The notes: generated by a model not told the origin, from the letters alone. 64,000 nt of DNA from Ehretia macrophylla (GCA_037974665.1 CM075768.1:12019001-12083000); one strand, 5' to 3'; shown: positions 10,515 to 24,243, counted from the first letter of the stretch. Program-made: numbers and translations.

Positions 10515-13500
10515 ATGGCATCGAAAAACATCATAGCAGATCTCAATAAGGGTGACAAGTTGAATGGGGACAATTATGATGTGTGGCATCATAAGGTCCA
10601 GTACATTTTAGAAGAACAATAAGTAATTGAAACCCTTAACCATGTAATGAATGAACCCGAGATTGGTACTGGAGCTCAGTATCGAAGAGATATGGATGCC
10701 TATCATATCTAGAAGAAAAAGAATGCGACTGCTTGCATTACATTGTTAAGTACAATGCATGATGATCTGATTGCTGAATTCGAGGCTTACCCTACCGCTG
10801 AGGGCATGTGGATAGCCCTAAAAGAGAAGTTCGGTGGAACTTCTGTGTCAAAACTGCGTCAACTTACTATCAAATTTGACACTTATAAAAAGAAACCTGA
10901 TGTCAGCATGAGGCAACACATTAGGTAAATGTCAAATATTATACGAGAGTTGAAGGCGGCTGGCCATGTTCTGACGGACGAGCAGCAGGTGCAAGCTGTT
11001 ATCCGATCTCTCCCTGCCAGTTGAGAACACATGATTGTTAATATGACGCACAATGAGAGCGTGAAAAATCTTGAGGATATTGCGCGCCACCTAGAGCTCA
11101 AAGAAGAGTGCCTCTTTGCAGTCAAGGCCACTGGACAAGCCTATGTGGCTGAGTCCAGCAAGTCTGGAGCATCTGGCTCCAAACGCAAAAGAGGCAAACA
11201 ATCTGGCAATAAGGGGAAGGGTAAGCAAAATAAGCAAAACAAGCAAGACAAGAAGGAGAAGAAGAAAGGCAAGTGCAATGGGAAGAAGAACATTGCAAAA
11301 GTTAAATGCTATAATTTCCGAAAGAAGGGTCACTACGCTCGGGATTGCCCTGAGCCCAAGACCCAGGTAATGCATTTTACCAAACCTTCTTGTAATGCAT
11401 ATGTTTCTAGTTGTGCGTTACTGACTGAATCTTTACCTATGTGGACTCTTGACTCAGCAATGACCGACCATATAGCTAGAGATAGAGGTGCCTATGTGGA
11501 GTACCGACGTGTTCCGACTGAGTCCCGATGGATATACATTGGCAATAACGCTAGGGTCGAAGTTAAAGGTATTGGTACTTGCAAACTTCAGCTGCGTGGC
11601 GGCTGAACCCTCTTTCTCCACGATGTCCTCTATGCTCCGGACTTTAGACGGAATTTGGTCTCCGCATTAGTCCTTTTGCGTTTGGGTTTTCATATTTACA
11701 TGTCTGGCATTTATGTTGAAGTACTTTTAAATTTTGTTTCTTTTGGTCATGGATATTTGATGGAAGGTTTTTTAGTTTTGGATATTGAACATATTAGTTA
11801 TGGTCTTAATGATGAATGCTTTTCATATTATACATCTTCTAGCACTATAGATGTAGATGTGAATGTATGGCATAACAGGTTAGGGCATATTGGGCAAGAT
11901 CATATGAACCGACTGGCTAGAGAAGGTCTTTTGGGATCACTAGCAAAAGTCAACTTGCCCGTTTGTGAAAGTTTCCTTGCCGGTAAATCCACTAGAAAAC
12001 CATTTGGCAAAGGCTTACGAGCAGAATTTCCATTACAGTTAATCCATTCTGACATATGTGGTCCAATGAATGTTAGGGCGAGGCATGGAGCCTCTTACTT
12101 CATCACTTTTATAGATGATTTTACTAGATATGGTCATGTCTATCTGATATCATATAAATCCGATGCATTAGATTGTTTTAAAAAATATGTGAGTTTGGTG
12201 GAAAATCAGTTAGACAAGAAAGTAAAATCATTACGCACCGACCGTGGTCGTGAATATCTCTCTGATCAGTTCAGAAGTATATGTGATGAAAAAGGTATAG
12301 CTAGACAGCTTACTATCCTTGGAACTCCGCAACAGAATGGTGTTGCAGAAAGAAGGAATAGAACCTTAATAGACATGGTTAGGTCTATGATAGTTGAAGC
12401 TAATCTTCCTATTTCGTATTGGGGTGATGCACTACTAACAGCCACATATATACTTAACCGTGTGCCCACTAAGTCCGTCAATTCCACTCCTTACGAGTTA
12501 TGGACAGGTAGACGACCTGATCTTTATAACTTACGGCCTTGGGGAGTAACAACTTATGTTCATAACAGTTTCCATAGGCATGGAAAATTGGGACCGAGAG
12601 GGAAAAAGTGTATTTTCATTCGGTATAGTGAACACTTTAAGGGATATGTTTTCATTGGAGAACAAGCAGATGGGAGTGTAACCGAAATTGAATCACGTGA
12701 TGTAACATTCTTGGAAACATAATTTATATGTAGGGGTGAAGTAGATAAGGATGTTCAGTTAATTGAATTGAATAACCCTGACAATCCTAATATTTCCACA
12801 TCATCAGTTGGAATAGAGGTAGTGCTTCCATTCCCTGATCCAAGTAGGAGAAATACATCAGTTAATCATTTTGAATCTGAATCATTTTCAAAACCGGTTA
12901 GTGGATCTAGCTCACTCCATACCCTACACGGAAAAGTAACCGCCAAAGTATTCCTTGACGTCATTTTGAGATTGAAGGGGAATCTTTAATGGTTACTACT
13001 CAAGATGATGATGAGCCGAAAAATGTGTCTGAAGCACTCTCATCCTCTGCACGAGAAAGTTGGATTAAAGAAATGGAAGAAGAAATGGATTCCATGAAGA
13101 AAAACCAAGTCTGGGTACTGGTTGATCTTCCAACTAAAATGAGAGCCATTGAGAACAAGTGAGTTCTCAAAATTAAACGAAAAACAGATGGATCCATTGA
13201 GAGATACAAAGCTCGCCTAGTGGCTAAGGGTTATACCCAGATGGAGGATATAGATTATGAGGAAACCTTCTCTCCGGTGGTAAGGTTTGCCTCAATTCGA
13301 CTAATTTTAGCCATAGTCGCTCATCAAGACCTAGAATTACATCAGATGGATGTAAAAATGGCATTTCTCAATGGAGAACTGGATGAAGAGATCTACATGG
13401 AACAACCTGTAGGGTTCATAGAAAAAGGTCAAGAGAGCAAAGTGTGCAAGCTCCAAAGATCTATTTACGGGTTGAAACAATCATCCAGACAGTGGTATCT

Positions 13501-14577
13501 AAGGTTCCATCGAGAAATCATTTTGTATGGTTTTGTTATGGTTCAAGAAGACCACTGTGTATATGTCAAGAGGTCTCAGAATAGATATGTAATTCTATCT
13601 CTGTATGTTGACGATATTTTGTTGGCTGGGAATAGTAAGGATTATATAATCACCGTAAAAAATGGTTATCTTCAACTTTTGAGATGAAAGATATGGGTGA
13701 GGCAGCATATGTACTTGGAGTCAAGATTCAGAGGGATCGATCAAAAAGACTCCTTGCTTTGTCGCAAGAATCTTACATCAAGAAAGTTCTTGAACGATTC
13801 CAAATGCATAACTGCAAACCTATTGACACTCCTATAGCTAAAGGTGAAAGCCTGAACCAAGGGATGTCTCCCAAAACTCCAGAAGAAATAGAAGACATGA
13901 ATGTTGTTCCTTATGCGAGTGTTGTAGGTAGCTTGATGTATGCCATGTTATGTATGAGGCCAGATATATGTTTTGCTGTAAGATTGGTAAGTCGTTATAA
14001 ATACAACCCTGGACGAGCTCATTGGCAAGTTGTTAAGAGGATTCTGAGATATTTGAAGGGCACTTTGGATTATTGCTTATGCTACCAAGGAGCAGACCTA
14101 AATCTAAAGGGATTTACAGACGCTGACTGGGGTGGTGATCCAGATGAACGTAAATCAACTTCTGGGTATGCCTTCTTGCTGAATAGTGGGGCTATTTCTT
14201 GGTGTAGCAAGAAGCAAACCTGCATAGCATTATCTACCATAGAAGCTGAGTTTGTGGCTTGCTCAGCGGCTGTACAAGAAGCGGTGTGGCTTAAAAGGTT
14301 CATGTTGGATTTAAGAGTATTCACAAATACTGATAAACCGGTGACAGTCTATTGTGATAATCAAGCAGCCATTGCCTACACTAAAGATCCAAAATACCAT
14401 GGCAAGAGTAAACACATAGACATAAAGTATAATTTTGTAAGAGATATGGTGTCAAAGAAAGAAGTGATTATTGAACATATCTCTACGTATGAGATGGTAG
14501 CCGACCCACTCACTAAGCCAATTCCCAGAGATATATATTTGTCTCATGTAAAATCTCTAGGATTGCGCAGAATTTAA
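10515..14577 (+). pseudogene. copia gag-pol region (broken)
   Basis: Parts in order: gag from 10515 (start MASKNIIADLNKGDK) with a basic linker and a CCHC-type knuckle near 11310-11350; a protease region near 11440-11620; a pre-integrase HHCC-like part near 11870-12000 (WHNRLGHIG); an integrase core about 12020-12500; reverse transcriptase about 13040-13800, with the catalytic YVDD at about 13604; RNase H about 13990-14570 (DADWGGD near 14120). All parts are Ty1/copia in kind and order. The frame is broken in roughly eight or more places and would not give a polyprotein. Confidence 0.88.
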
Positions 14578-15775
14578 TGTATGTTCATATGTTGTGAAAT
14601 GATCACTTTTGTACTCATACAATTGTATATTTCAGATGCCAAATAAATAAATAAATGAAATATTTTGATGCACTTAAGTAGTGTTAAATCTTTGTGATAT
14701 ATGTAAATTAGAATGTGTATGAGTATGTTAGCACATACAATTGGCATCGAATTGTACGTCGACAGGTTAGGGAGATTGGCTCTCTCACACGAGCAATCGC
14801 CTTTGACACAGTGGGAGCGTATAGAGATGAGACAATATAAGTTAGTTAGTATTTGTTGAAAATACTATACTTATATAAGTGTCGCCTTGAAAATTGGTCA
14901 GGGATTAGTTCCAACGACAATTATTAAGATGAGACCTCATATTGTATGTGTTATAATTAAGACTAATGTGAGGTCGATATGGATTCCCACAATCCATACA
15001 ACCTGTATATAGTCAGATATGAAACCTCGATTACTATGAGTATTAAGTTCAAGGATTCAGGTTAGTTATTTGAGTGATAACTAAATCAGAATATGTACGG
15101 TGTTAGAATTAAATAAAGACATATTCTTTTTTTTCTAAAGGAAGTCACACCGTAACACACGTTTTATACCGTGTGTACTCTAGCGACTATTTAAGGAAGT
15201 TGATGAATGCATCCCTGCTTCATCACTGTGTGAGACCTTGAAGCAAAATATGCTTCTTTTAATATACCCTTTGTGACCTATGCTCATATTCCGATAAATC
15301 AAGTTTAATGTTAGCTACTTTGGTATGTTGCCTAAAGATCACGTAAGATTCGATCATATGGGACATGTCCGGGAAAGCAGTTAACTTGATTTAGAGGGGT
15401 ATTGAGCGAAGGGAAGACTGTTCACTTCTAGCGCTACATGTGTTCATTGGTCGACCAGTTATACAATCTATGTGATTGAACGATCTTTGTGATCAAATAT
15501 AACTATGAATACGTAATTGAGATTTTAAAGGGATTAGGTGTGCACTGACTGATGTGAACTTAATTTGGTCTAGGGTATAGCGAGACTCTATATTCTTTTG
15601 AAGATAGTGGCTCCCATGTCATCCTTAATAGGTGCATGGTCTTTGAGCCTCCACTTGTTGTGTGCTCGCGAGTTGCACGGCCTATTTACCTGTATGGAGT
15701 TTGATTATGCTTTGGAATCAGTTTCTTAAGAGATAATGGTGGATATTGTTCTGCCCATCTTGTGCGAGTGGGAGA
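14578..15775 (+). other. copia 3' leader with polypurine tract
   Basis: About 1.2 kb follows RNase H with no coding capacity. It ends GTGGGAGA immediately before the 3' LTR, the expected plus-strand primer. A few short AT-rich direct repeats occur near 14640-14660. Confidence 0.75.
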
Positions 15776-16149
15776 TGTTGGATTTAGATTCTGAGTCGCC
15801 CTAGATGGGCTGACCCGACCCATTAGACCCAAGTGTGGGAAGTTAGGTAACTTCCCATCACTGGGTATTTAAGCCCAATATAATAATAGAACTTTGTACG
15901 TTCTATTAGTATCAGACACAAGAAACAGAAAGTTATAAAAAAACTCTCTAAAAAGCATATCAAGGAAAAAAGTTATTTAGGCTGTGAATTAACAGAGCAC
16001 AAGACTGTATTGTGCACTTTGATTCACGACACACGCAGTGGAACAAGCACATTCAACGATCAAATCTATTACGCTACATAAAAGGTTAGTTTTCTTTTAT
16101 GGCATTAAACAGTGCATGAAGATACTGAATTTAGTTTTAAAGTTCTTCA
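15776..16149 (+). repeat. copia 3' LTR
   Basis: 374 bp, nearly identical to 8030-8402. It ends TTCA next to the target duplication GAAAG. Confidence 0.93.
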
Positions 16150-16357
16150 GAAAGGAAGCAATTTCATATAAGCAATTAAGCAATTACAAAGGGGCATAAT
16201 CAAGATTCACATAAAACTATACCAAAAGCTCCAGAACATCTTGAAAACACATTTAAACACTTAAGGAGCCATGACAAGGCCTTAGAAGTGTGTGACAATC
16301 GAATTTGTACTTAAACCCCTTTGAAACTCAACCCGTTTTCCTTCCAAACTCATGCCA

Positions 16358-18986
16358 TTTTTCATACTCTGCCTCAGATTTAGAATATACAAGAATATCG
16401 TCAATAAAGATAACCACAAATTGGTCCAAATAAGGACGGAATACCCTCTGCATCAAATCCATGAATGCGGCAGAAGCATTAGTTAAACCAAATGACAGAA
16501 CAACAAATTCATAATGACCATAGCGAGTTCTGAAAGCAGTTTTAAGAACATCATATTTCTTAATCCTCAACTGATAATAGCCCTGCCTCAAATCGAATTT
16601 AAAAAATACCCTGGCGCCTTGCAACTGGTCAAATAACTCTTTAATTAAAGGCAAATGATATTTTTTTTTGATAGTCACCTGATTGAGACCCCGATAGTCG
16701 ATACATAAGCGAATAGATCCGTCTTTCTTCTTAACGAATAGATTGGTGCACCCCAATGTGAAGAACTCGGCTAAATGAATCCCTTCTCAAGTAAGCCCTG
16801 TAATTGAACTTTCCACTCCTGCAATTCAGGTGAAGCCATTCCATACAGAGTCCCCGGTAATAAGTCAATCATGAACTCTATCTCTCTATCAGACGGTAAA
16901 CCAGACAATTCCTTAGGAAAAACCTCCAGAAACTCTCTCATAATAGGTGCATCATTCAATTTCAACTGGTCACCAGGTTGATTAATTAAATATGCAAGAT
17001 AAGCCTCACAATCCTTGCTCAACAGTTTAGATGCTCTAATGGAAGAAATGATAGGATTTCCAGTTGATTTTCTACTTCTAACAAGTTCAATTACAAGTTG
17101 GTCGGGCATTTCTAATCTCACAATCTTCTTTCTACAATCAAGTTGTGCATAATATATCCCTAACCCTTCAAAGTCATTGAAGGGTAAAATAATCAAATCA
17201 GCAGGAAATACATGACCCTCAATAAAAATATTACATGTTTTGCAAATAGACTTAGTAACAAACTTCGGACCCATAGGTGTATAAACCACAATCTCATGCA
17301 ACAGTTTAACATGTTTCAGTTTAGCATTTTGTGCACAAGTAGGAGTAATAAATGAATGAGTAGCTTCAGAGTCAATTAAAACCTTAACTGATTGATCATT
17401 AAGGAGAAAAGTACCTTCTACCACAGCAGTCGTATCCGGAAGCTCCTCAGCATCCAAAGCAAATACTCGAGCTTGACCCTGTGGTGCTGGTACTGTAGTT
17501 GGTGCCCTGGTCTAAGAATTCTGAGCCGATGTCTGACCCCTAATGTTCTTAAATTTCAGACAATCTTTCACTCTATGCTGGTCACTCCCGCAGCCTATAC
17601 ACTTGTTATGTTTCCTCCAGCAAACCTCATCAGTATGACCCTGACGTTGACAGAAGCTGCACTGCTGGTGACGTCTTAGAGCAGTGCCTCCTGAAGGATC
17701 TCTATAAGAAGAAGTAGCTGAACTACCCTATTGTGAACGAGTTGGCGCTGGACGAGATTGATTCTGGCTCTGACTCTGTACTGGTCGTGCCTGTGACTGA
17801 GTAGGCCCTGTATAGCTTCGAGTTTGCCTCAGCTGTTGACTCTGACCCACTGAAACAGTTTGCCTCTGAAATCCCTAACTCTGAGTCTGGTGTGGCCGTT
17901 TACTAGGATGGCTCGGTTCTTCAAATAAGTCCGCTTTGCGTTTCTCATACTTGGCGGCTATTCTTACAGCTGCTGCATAGGAGGGATAGTCTTGAGTGGA
18001 CAGATTCAAAGAAATATCAGGCCTCAGTCCCATTATAAATTTCTGGATTCTCTTGCTTTCTGGCTGAACTAGAGCAGGCACATAACGGGACAGACGAGTG
18101 AATACAGCATCATATTGATCGACGGTTATGTTACTTTGTTTCAAATTGATGAATTCCTGCTCACGCCTTTCAATAGCCGTCTCGGTGATGTACTTCTCTC
18201 GAAATTCTCTCACAAACTCATCCTAAGTCCAAGGTACAACCTCCATCTCCCACCTAGATTTAATAGTGTGCCACCATTTCTCGGCATCTCCCTCAAGCAA
18301 AAATTCAGCACATGCCACCCGCCGCGCATCAGTGTACTCGAGACCGGTAAGAATATTTTCTACCTTATTCAACCACCGTTCGGCCTGCATATCATTTGGT
18401 TCCCCAAAGAAACTGGATGGCCCATGGTGTAAGAATTTTTACAAGTAGTTACCTCCACTGCCCTCGGCCCCTGCTTGGCCTTGAACTAGATTGCCCACTG
18501 GGGCATCCCTCCCTATCTTTAAAGTACCAGAGCAATCTGCCCGATAGCGGCAGTCAACTGTGCATTAATTGCCCGCTGATCAACCTCTTCATCTCCAACA
18601 TTCTGATTTCTGTTTTGTCGACGAGGCCCCATCTCAAGCAACTAGAATGCAAAGTGTTATGATTTGTATATATGTACCTTGCAAGTAAAGCACATAAAAA
18701 GAAGTTCAAATGAATCCACATAAAGTCACATAAGTAAGATCATATGAATATTCATATTCAAGAAATACATATAAGTCACTTGATCATACTTTTCATTCTA
18801 CAGTTTTCACATACAAACATTAACCCTTAAAGACCTTTCGCATTCTATTTCCATGCTAGCATGTTCATTAACAATTCAAATTTCACTTAGCTAATCAAAG
18901 AATCACTAATTCATGCAACCATGCAATCACATAATAGACCTCTACCCATAGACCGAGAAACCTATCCCGGCTCATGCATTCTAATA
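16358..18986 (-). pseudogene. gypsy gag, protease and partial reverse transcriptase (broken)
   Basis: Minus-strand parts run from right to left. Gag is at about 18213-17875 (RLSRYVPALVQPESKRIQKF). Two CCHC knuckles are at about 17660-17565 (CSFCQRQGHTDEVC and CIGCGSDQHRVKDC). Protease with a VLIDSEATHSF stretch is at about 17400. Reverse transcriptase is at 16756-16358, with [17 protein letters not shown] and the catalytic FIDDIL. Neither RNase H nor integrase follows. The region is broken in several places. Confidence 0.85.
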
Positions 18987-18998
18987 GCTCTAATACCA
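18987..18998 (-). other. gypsy primer-binding site
   Basis: On minus, TGGTATTAGAGC lies a few bases inside the 5' LTR. It is one base from the tRNA-Met type site and fixes the element's orientation. Confidence 0.75.
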
Positions 18999-19611
18999 CC
19001 TAAATGTCACGTCCCGACCCAACCCAACGCTAAAGGTTAAGTTTGGACCCAACAAACGGACAGAGTCTCTCATGTACCGAGGACATTTTGAAAACCTGTA
19101 GACACTCAATAAAGCCACAACATAATAAGACATTCATTTATAACTAAAGATCTTAGCTTTGAGGCCATCTGAGCCTTAAGACATACAAACAGTTTAGACA
19201 CATACAAGCATGCATTCATAACTTAACTTCTTTACAAAACTGCTTATCATGCCACTCCATGACATCATTGAAACATTCTTAGAATTTAAAGGACAGTCAT
19301 TGCAACTCCCAAAGCCACACACAAGCATGTAACAACTAAATGTAAGAATACCAGTTATTACATGCCATGAATACTTAACATTCATTACATCCAAACATAC
19401 AACTTAACAATATACACATGAGCTCCAAGCTCCAAAATAGAACATAACAACAAGCAAGTCCCTATAACACAACAAGCACCACAATCCACCTCAGGCAAGT
19501 AGACACTGCAACTAAGGTAATTGATCAGTCTGGATCTCTGGCTCATCTCTCTCACCTAACTCTAGCTGGGGTTCAACCACAGCATCTCCTGAAACATGTT
19601 AGCAAGGTATG

Positions 19612-22358
19612 TGTCATGCACCAACTCGACCCCTCTTATAATTAGTCAGGACGCAATGGAATTTCGGCAGTACAACGACAGTAAATAGGATACCGAGGCT
19701 CTAAACCAACCTCAATATAACATCATACATCAACTCCACAAACTATACCACAAACAACTCCTCAATAAAACAACACACACATCATAACCATATTATACAA
19801 TAAACATTCCTTGTTATACGCCTCCGTTCCAACATAATACATGAACCTTAATATACATTGCCAAAATATTTTGATACCAACCTAGCAACCTAAACAAGAC
19901 AAAGGAAAGACTACCAAGATAGCATCAACTAATTCATTATCTTCTCAACATCTTTTACATTATGAACTACAAAGCATATAAAAGTCGACTAAGTTAATTT
20001 ACAAGATAATAAAACATGTACGACATCACGAATAAGACTCTGGAACATAGGACTCATCCACGTAAGGTGCATTTTCCACATTCTCCTCTACAGGAGGCAC
20101 GTACCCGTAATCCTGTGAAGGTACACCTGTATGCATGCAATAATAGAGAGTGAGCTTATATAAAATAGCCTAGCGAGGATCCGATAGATCTCGAGCAAGG
20201 TCTACTAAACTCCTTGGAATAATCCTTTGAGTCAGTAAACACACAATGAACATCAATAATTATTATAAATGCAACAATAGTAATAACTGTAAACACACAA
20301 TAAGGATACGATACATTTGCTGATGAAGCCCCATACACCAATTCCATGCTCAACAACTCCTCCAAACTCAATGACACAATCCTGAGGTACCTTGACCTAG
20401 ACCCACACCCCATGGCCTCTCCGCCCATGCGAGATAGAGAGTAGCCATGATAACTGTGCCCGCAACCCAGGATGCCTCCCGAGGTGACACAACATTATCA
20501 AAGCTCACAACAATGAGACTCAACATAAATAAACCGAGAGATCAGCAACAAAAGTGCCCGATTCCCGTAATCAATAATCAATCAATAATCTGGGAGATCA
20601 GCAACAAAAATGCCCGATTCCCGTGCTCAATAATCAATCAATAATTTGGGAGATCAGCAACAAAAGTGCCCGATTCCTGTACTCAATAATAATCAATAAT
20701 CTGGGAGATCAGCAACAAAAGTGCCCGATTCCCGTGCTCAATAATCAATCAATAATCTGGGAGATCAGCAACAAAAGTGCCCGATTCCCGTACTCAATAA
20801 TAATCAATAATCTGGGAGATCAGCAACAAAAGTGCCCGATTCCCGTACTCAATAATAATCAATAATCTGGGAGATCAGCAACAAAAGTGCCCGATTCCCG
20901 TACTCAATAATAATCAATATAACATCAATATTTAATTAAACAACAAACAACTAAGTTAGATGACAAAGTAGGCCATCCAACTTAACATGCATGAAACACG
21001 TAATCTAACCCTAGTCTAACCATTAACAACTCACAATTCAATCACTCAAACACCACCCAATCATCTAAAGGCTCAATTCAACAATTTAAAGAAAGACAAT
21101 CTAAACTTCAAATAATCATATCTTACATTCTACTAATCCAAACAACTCCAAATCAGTTTCAAACTCTCACCCAATCAATCAACTACATTAGCCCCCTCGG
21201 AAACCAACCAAAACACATCCAAATCATGCTCAACAACCCTAAAACCCTAGTGTGTCATGGCTGAAATTTCCGGATTTTGGCACGGACATCACAATCAAAA
21301 ATTCGGCATTACAACGGCGCTACCACGTAATTATCAATCTTTTATAAATCGACGGCAGTCGATTCCGATCAACACAACTCAAAATATTCAACATTTAACA
21401 AATTAATCAACTTTAAATACCCGAAAAATAATAAATATGCTACATCCGTTCAAATCTCGTAGTATTGCATATAAATGATCCCTAGCATGCATGGAGCAAT
21501 AATATAACATCAGATTCACATTCAAACGGTTCAATAATTAATTATACGCAAAAACATAAAAATGACATTTTGAGATCTATAATTTTTCTCTCACCTTTGA
21601 TCCGAAGTAAAGCTAGGAATGCGTGCAATAGGTGCCCAACAAGCGGAATCCAGCCCAGTTTGAAAAGATTCGGACTTTAAATGAGTTTTCTAAGGCAAAA
21701 TTACTTTGAAAATAAGTTGAATAAAATCTCTTTTTTTCCTAAGCTTTCACGGCTGCAATGTATGTGTTTTTGTGGTGTTTTCTTTGTTTTTAGTGTGTGT
21801 AGAGATTTATATGCGTAAGTCAACAAAATGAAAAAAGTCAAAGTTGATACTTTAGTGTTTTTATTGTTTTCTTGACTTTAAATACATTTTATTGATCACC
21901 AAAGTTCAAAACAATTATTCAACACCCAAGATAGCTCAAGTAGGTTATTTTTAGGTGACAAGAAGTTTTACAATCAAACAATTTCACTCGAGTCGGCTTA
22001 AAACTCGATTTTCGCAAAAGTCAGTGTAAAAATCCTAATAAATTCTTAAGCCGATTTTAAAACCGTTTTCATCAAACACAGGTCTATTAAAGTTCGTGGA
22101 CTAGGTCTAGAAGGGTTAAAAAGACCATTTTCAAAATTATAGCGGACGTGTTTCGAAAATACTATTCACTAAAAATCGACGATAAAATTTCTGACTCCGT
22201 TTTTAATGAAAATTTCATGAATGCACATTTAGCATGTTCTAGGAGTATTGATATCAAAATTACCACATTCTAAGTCATATAGCACATAAACATATCAATT
22301 CACGTAAAACGAGAATAAACACGCAAAACGAGACAGGATAAAAAAGTGGGGTTTTACA
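19612..22358 (-). mobile_element. LTR-like insertion (probable solo LTR or non-autonomous element)
   Basis: A 2747-bp insert interrupts the gypsy LTR. On plus it runs TGTCATGCACC...GGTTTTACA and is flanked by the 5-bp duplication GTATG (19607-19611 and 22359-22363). TG...CA ends plus a 5-bp duplication are the marks of LTR integration. No gag or pol domain is present. A second TGTCATG-type end with similar neighbouring sequence (TTCGGCATTACAACG) occurs at about 21254, so a two-LTR non-autonomous structure is possible. It carries a 55/56-bp tandem array. Confidence 0.75.
20538..20925. repeat. minisatellite, seven 55/56-bp units
   Basis: Units start at 20538, 20594, 20650, 20705, 20761, 20816 and 20871 with GAGATCAGCAACAAAA. 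The units alternate between two end variants (TCAATAATCAATCAA and TCAATAATAATCAA), explaining the 55/56 periods. Open frames here are a by-product of the repeat. Confidence 0.92.
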
Positions 22359-24243
22359 GTATGAGCAACCACCATTGCCCAGTGAGAGATAAAGACTACA
22401 CGGGACGTGCAATGCAACAAATATAACAGTTAAACAAGAAAGGCAAGTAAAGTACATTTGAAACAGTAAATAACCACACATATTAAAGGATACAATACAC
22501 TTAACTCCAACACTCCAGAATTCTCTTATCTTTGATTATGAACCATGAACCACGAACCACGATCAATGTGCCGGCAAATTCCCAATCACTCCAGTGGGTG
22601 TACTCTGGATGTACCCTGATAATCCTACGACCCAATACCCCCTGACAATCTCCGGACTAGATGAGTGAGGGACTAGGACACCGAGATCGAATATCCACTG
22701 GCAAGCCCGTTGCTGCCCAACCGATATTCAATACAACCGCCCTTTACACTATGGTTGCGCAACCACTATGCAATGCACTTAACAATGGCAATATAATATC
22801 AATAATAGAAGCAATAACACATGGGAGGAACAACAAAGTAGGTTGTCCTCAAAACAGTTAGAAATGAAGCAATTTCATATAAGCAATTAAGTAATTACAA
22901 AGGGGCATAATCAAAATTCACATAAAACTATACAAAAAGCTCCAGAACATCTTGAAAACACATTTAAACACTTAAGGAGTCATGACAAGGCCTTAGAAGT
23001 ATGTGACAATCGAATTTGTACTTAAACCCGTTTGAAACTCAACCCGTTTTCCTTCTAAACTCATGCCATTGTTCTAGATTCATGAGTGGTCTATTCCATG
23101 CTTCTAGTTAACCCATTAGGCACCTTTAGGACCCTCGAAGTCAACCATTTACCTGCATTTAACCCGAAAGCCCCAATTTACTTCCTTTTGACTTTGTACT
23201 ACATGTACCTTACCCGGGACTCAAACAGAAGCTAGCAAAGCATAACTAGGGTCTACTTAGCCTAAGGATACCACAAGTGGAGGCATTTCAACCCGGATTC
23301 ACAATAATCCCGAAACCCCTTTCTAAAAATCGGCTATTTTATGCTTTTTATAGGTTATGGCCAATTAAACCCTACAAGGCCTTTACACTACTTTCATTAA
23401 CATCTAAAGCATATATTAGAACCATTAATTCAAGCTATAAATCCGATTACACAAAACCCTAGTTTTTCTTGTCACTATTCATACCATACGAATAACAAGC
23501 AATTTCAACCGTTTAAACTATGAAACAATAGAATATATTAGGTCTCTACTACTTATATACAACATACATAAGCATATTTAAGCATTACATAAGCATTTGA
23601 TAACAAATCTTAGAATTCAAAAAAGTTGTCATATTTTTCAAATGCAAAAATAGGTATGAAATCGCTCACCAATGCACGTAGAAACTCCTAGAAGGCTATT
23701 AGACACCCTAAAGCACTTGTACCTAGCTTGGCTTGGCTTGGAATGGTGAATTGGTGAATAAAAACTCATCTTCCTCTCCAAGAAGGGCTGTCGGGTTTGT
23801 ACAGTGAAATTCCAGCCTTTGCTCTCTGTTTTTGTGTTTTTTATGAGTTATGAAGTGTATGTTGAGTATAAAAAGGGTGGGACCTAGTTAGGGTATGAAA
23901 TGTCTATAAAAGGTGAGTCTAGTTAGCTTGAAAATGAGTCTAATGCGCATTAATTAAGTTAGCTAACTAAAACATAATGTTTCATACGTAACACTATTCA
24001 TTAGTTTCAACAAATCATTTTCTAAACAGGCGCTCCTATCACTCTAAGCTCAAATGCACATTTTTCTCATTCCTAATACAATTATTGTGATTTAAGAAAA
24101 ATGCTAATTCATGATAATTATGCAGTTGAAAAATGGAATGAAAGTGACTAAAGAAGACAACAAGCAAAGCACAGGAGAAATGCACAATTAGTGGATGCAA
24201 AAGTAATCTAAAAGTAAGGTAAAATCTCAAGCGTCACAGCTGA

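Larger units (their letters stand above)
8030..16149 (+). mobile_element. young Ty1/copia element
   Basis: Bounded by the 5-bp duplication GAAAG (8025-8029 and 16150-16154). LTRs of 373 and 374 bp run TGTTGGATTT...TTCTTCA and differ at about seven or eight positions (near 2 percent), so this is probably the youngest insertion in the nest. Order: 5' LTR, tRNA-Met primer site at 8404-8415, a 2.1-kb leader, gag, protease, integrase, reverse transcriptase, RNase H, a 1.2-kb 3' leader, a purine tract ending at 15775, and 3' LTR. All domains are recognisable in the standard copia order, but the reading frame is broken in roughly eight or more places. It is a fossil that kept its full architecture. 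Confidence 0.93.
6914..16357 (-). repeat. gypsy 3' LTR, split by a copia insertion
   Basis: Sequence 6914-8029 and 16150-16357 matches the right LTR at 19005-19611 plus 22359-about 23070, after the nested insertions are set aside. It begins TGTTACGCCCC, close to TGTCACGTCCC in the other copy. Only about 1.3 kb of the roughly 2.5-kb LTR is represented. Confidence 0.85.
6914..24238 (-). mobile_element. Ty3/gypsy LTR element hosting two later insertions
   Basis: The target duplication GCTGA at 6909-6913 and 24239-24243 bounds the element exactly. On the minus strand the order is 5' LTR (19005-24238), primer-binding site (plus 18987-18998), gag, protease, part of reverse transcriptase, then an incomplete 3' LTR (6914-16357). 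A copia element sits inside the left LTR and a TG...CA insert inside the right LTR. Without them the gypsy element is about 6.4 kb. RNase H and integrase are not present and the coding part is broken in several places, so it is a fossil. LTR copies differ by roughly 5 percent by eye in the stretches compared, making it older than the copia inside it. Confidence 0.9.
19005..24238 (-). repeat. gypsy 5' LTR, split by a 2.7-kb insertion
   Basis: On minus it starts TGTGACGC at 24238 and ends at 19005. After removal of the insert and its duplicated target it is about 2.48 kb, long for a gypsy LTR. Homology to the left LTR covers 19005-19611 and 22359-about 23070. Confidence 0.85.

Noticed and set aside
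20447-20865. Open frames giving a repetitive protein
   Set aside because: They are produced by the 55/56-bp minisatellite reading through without stops; there is no start context or domain.
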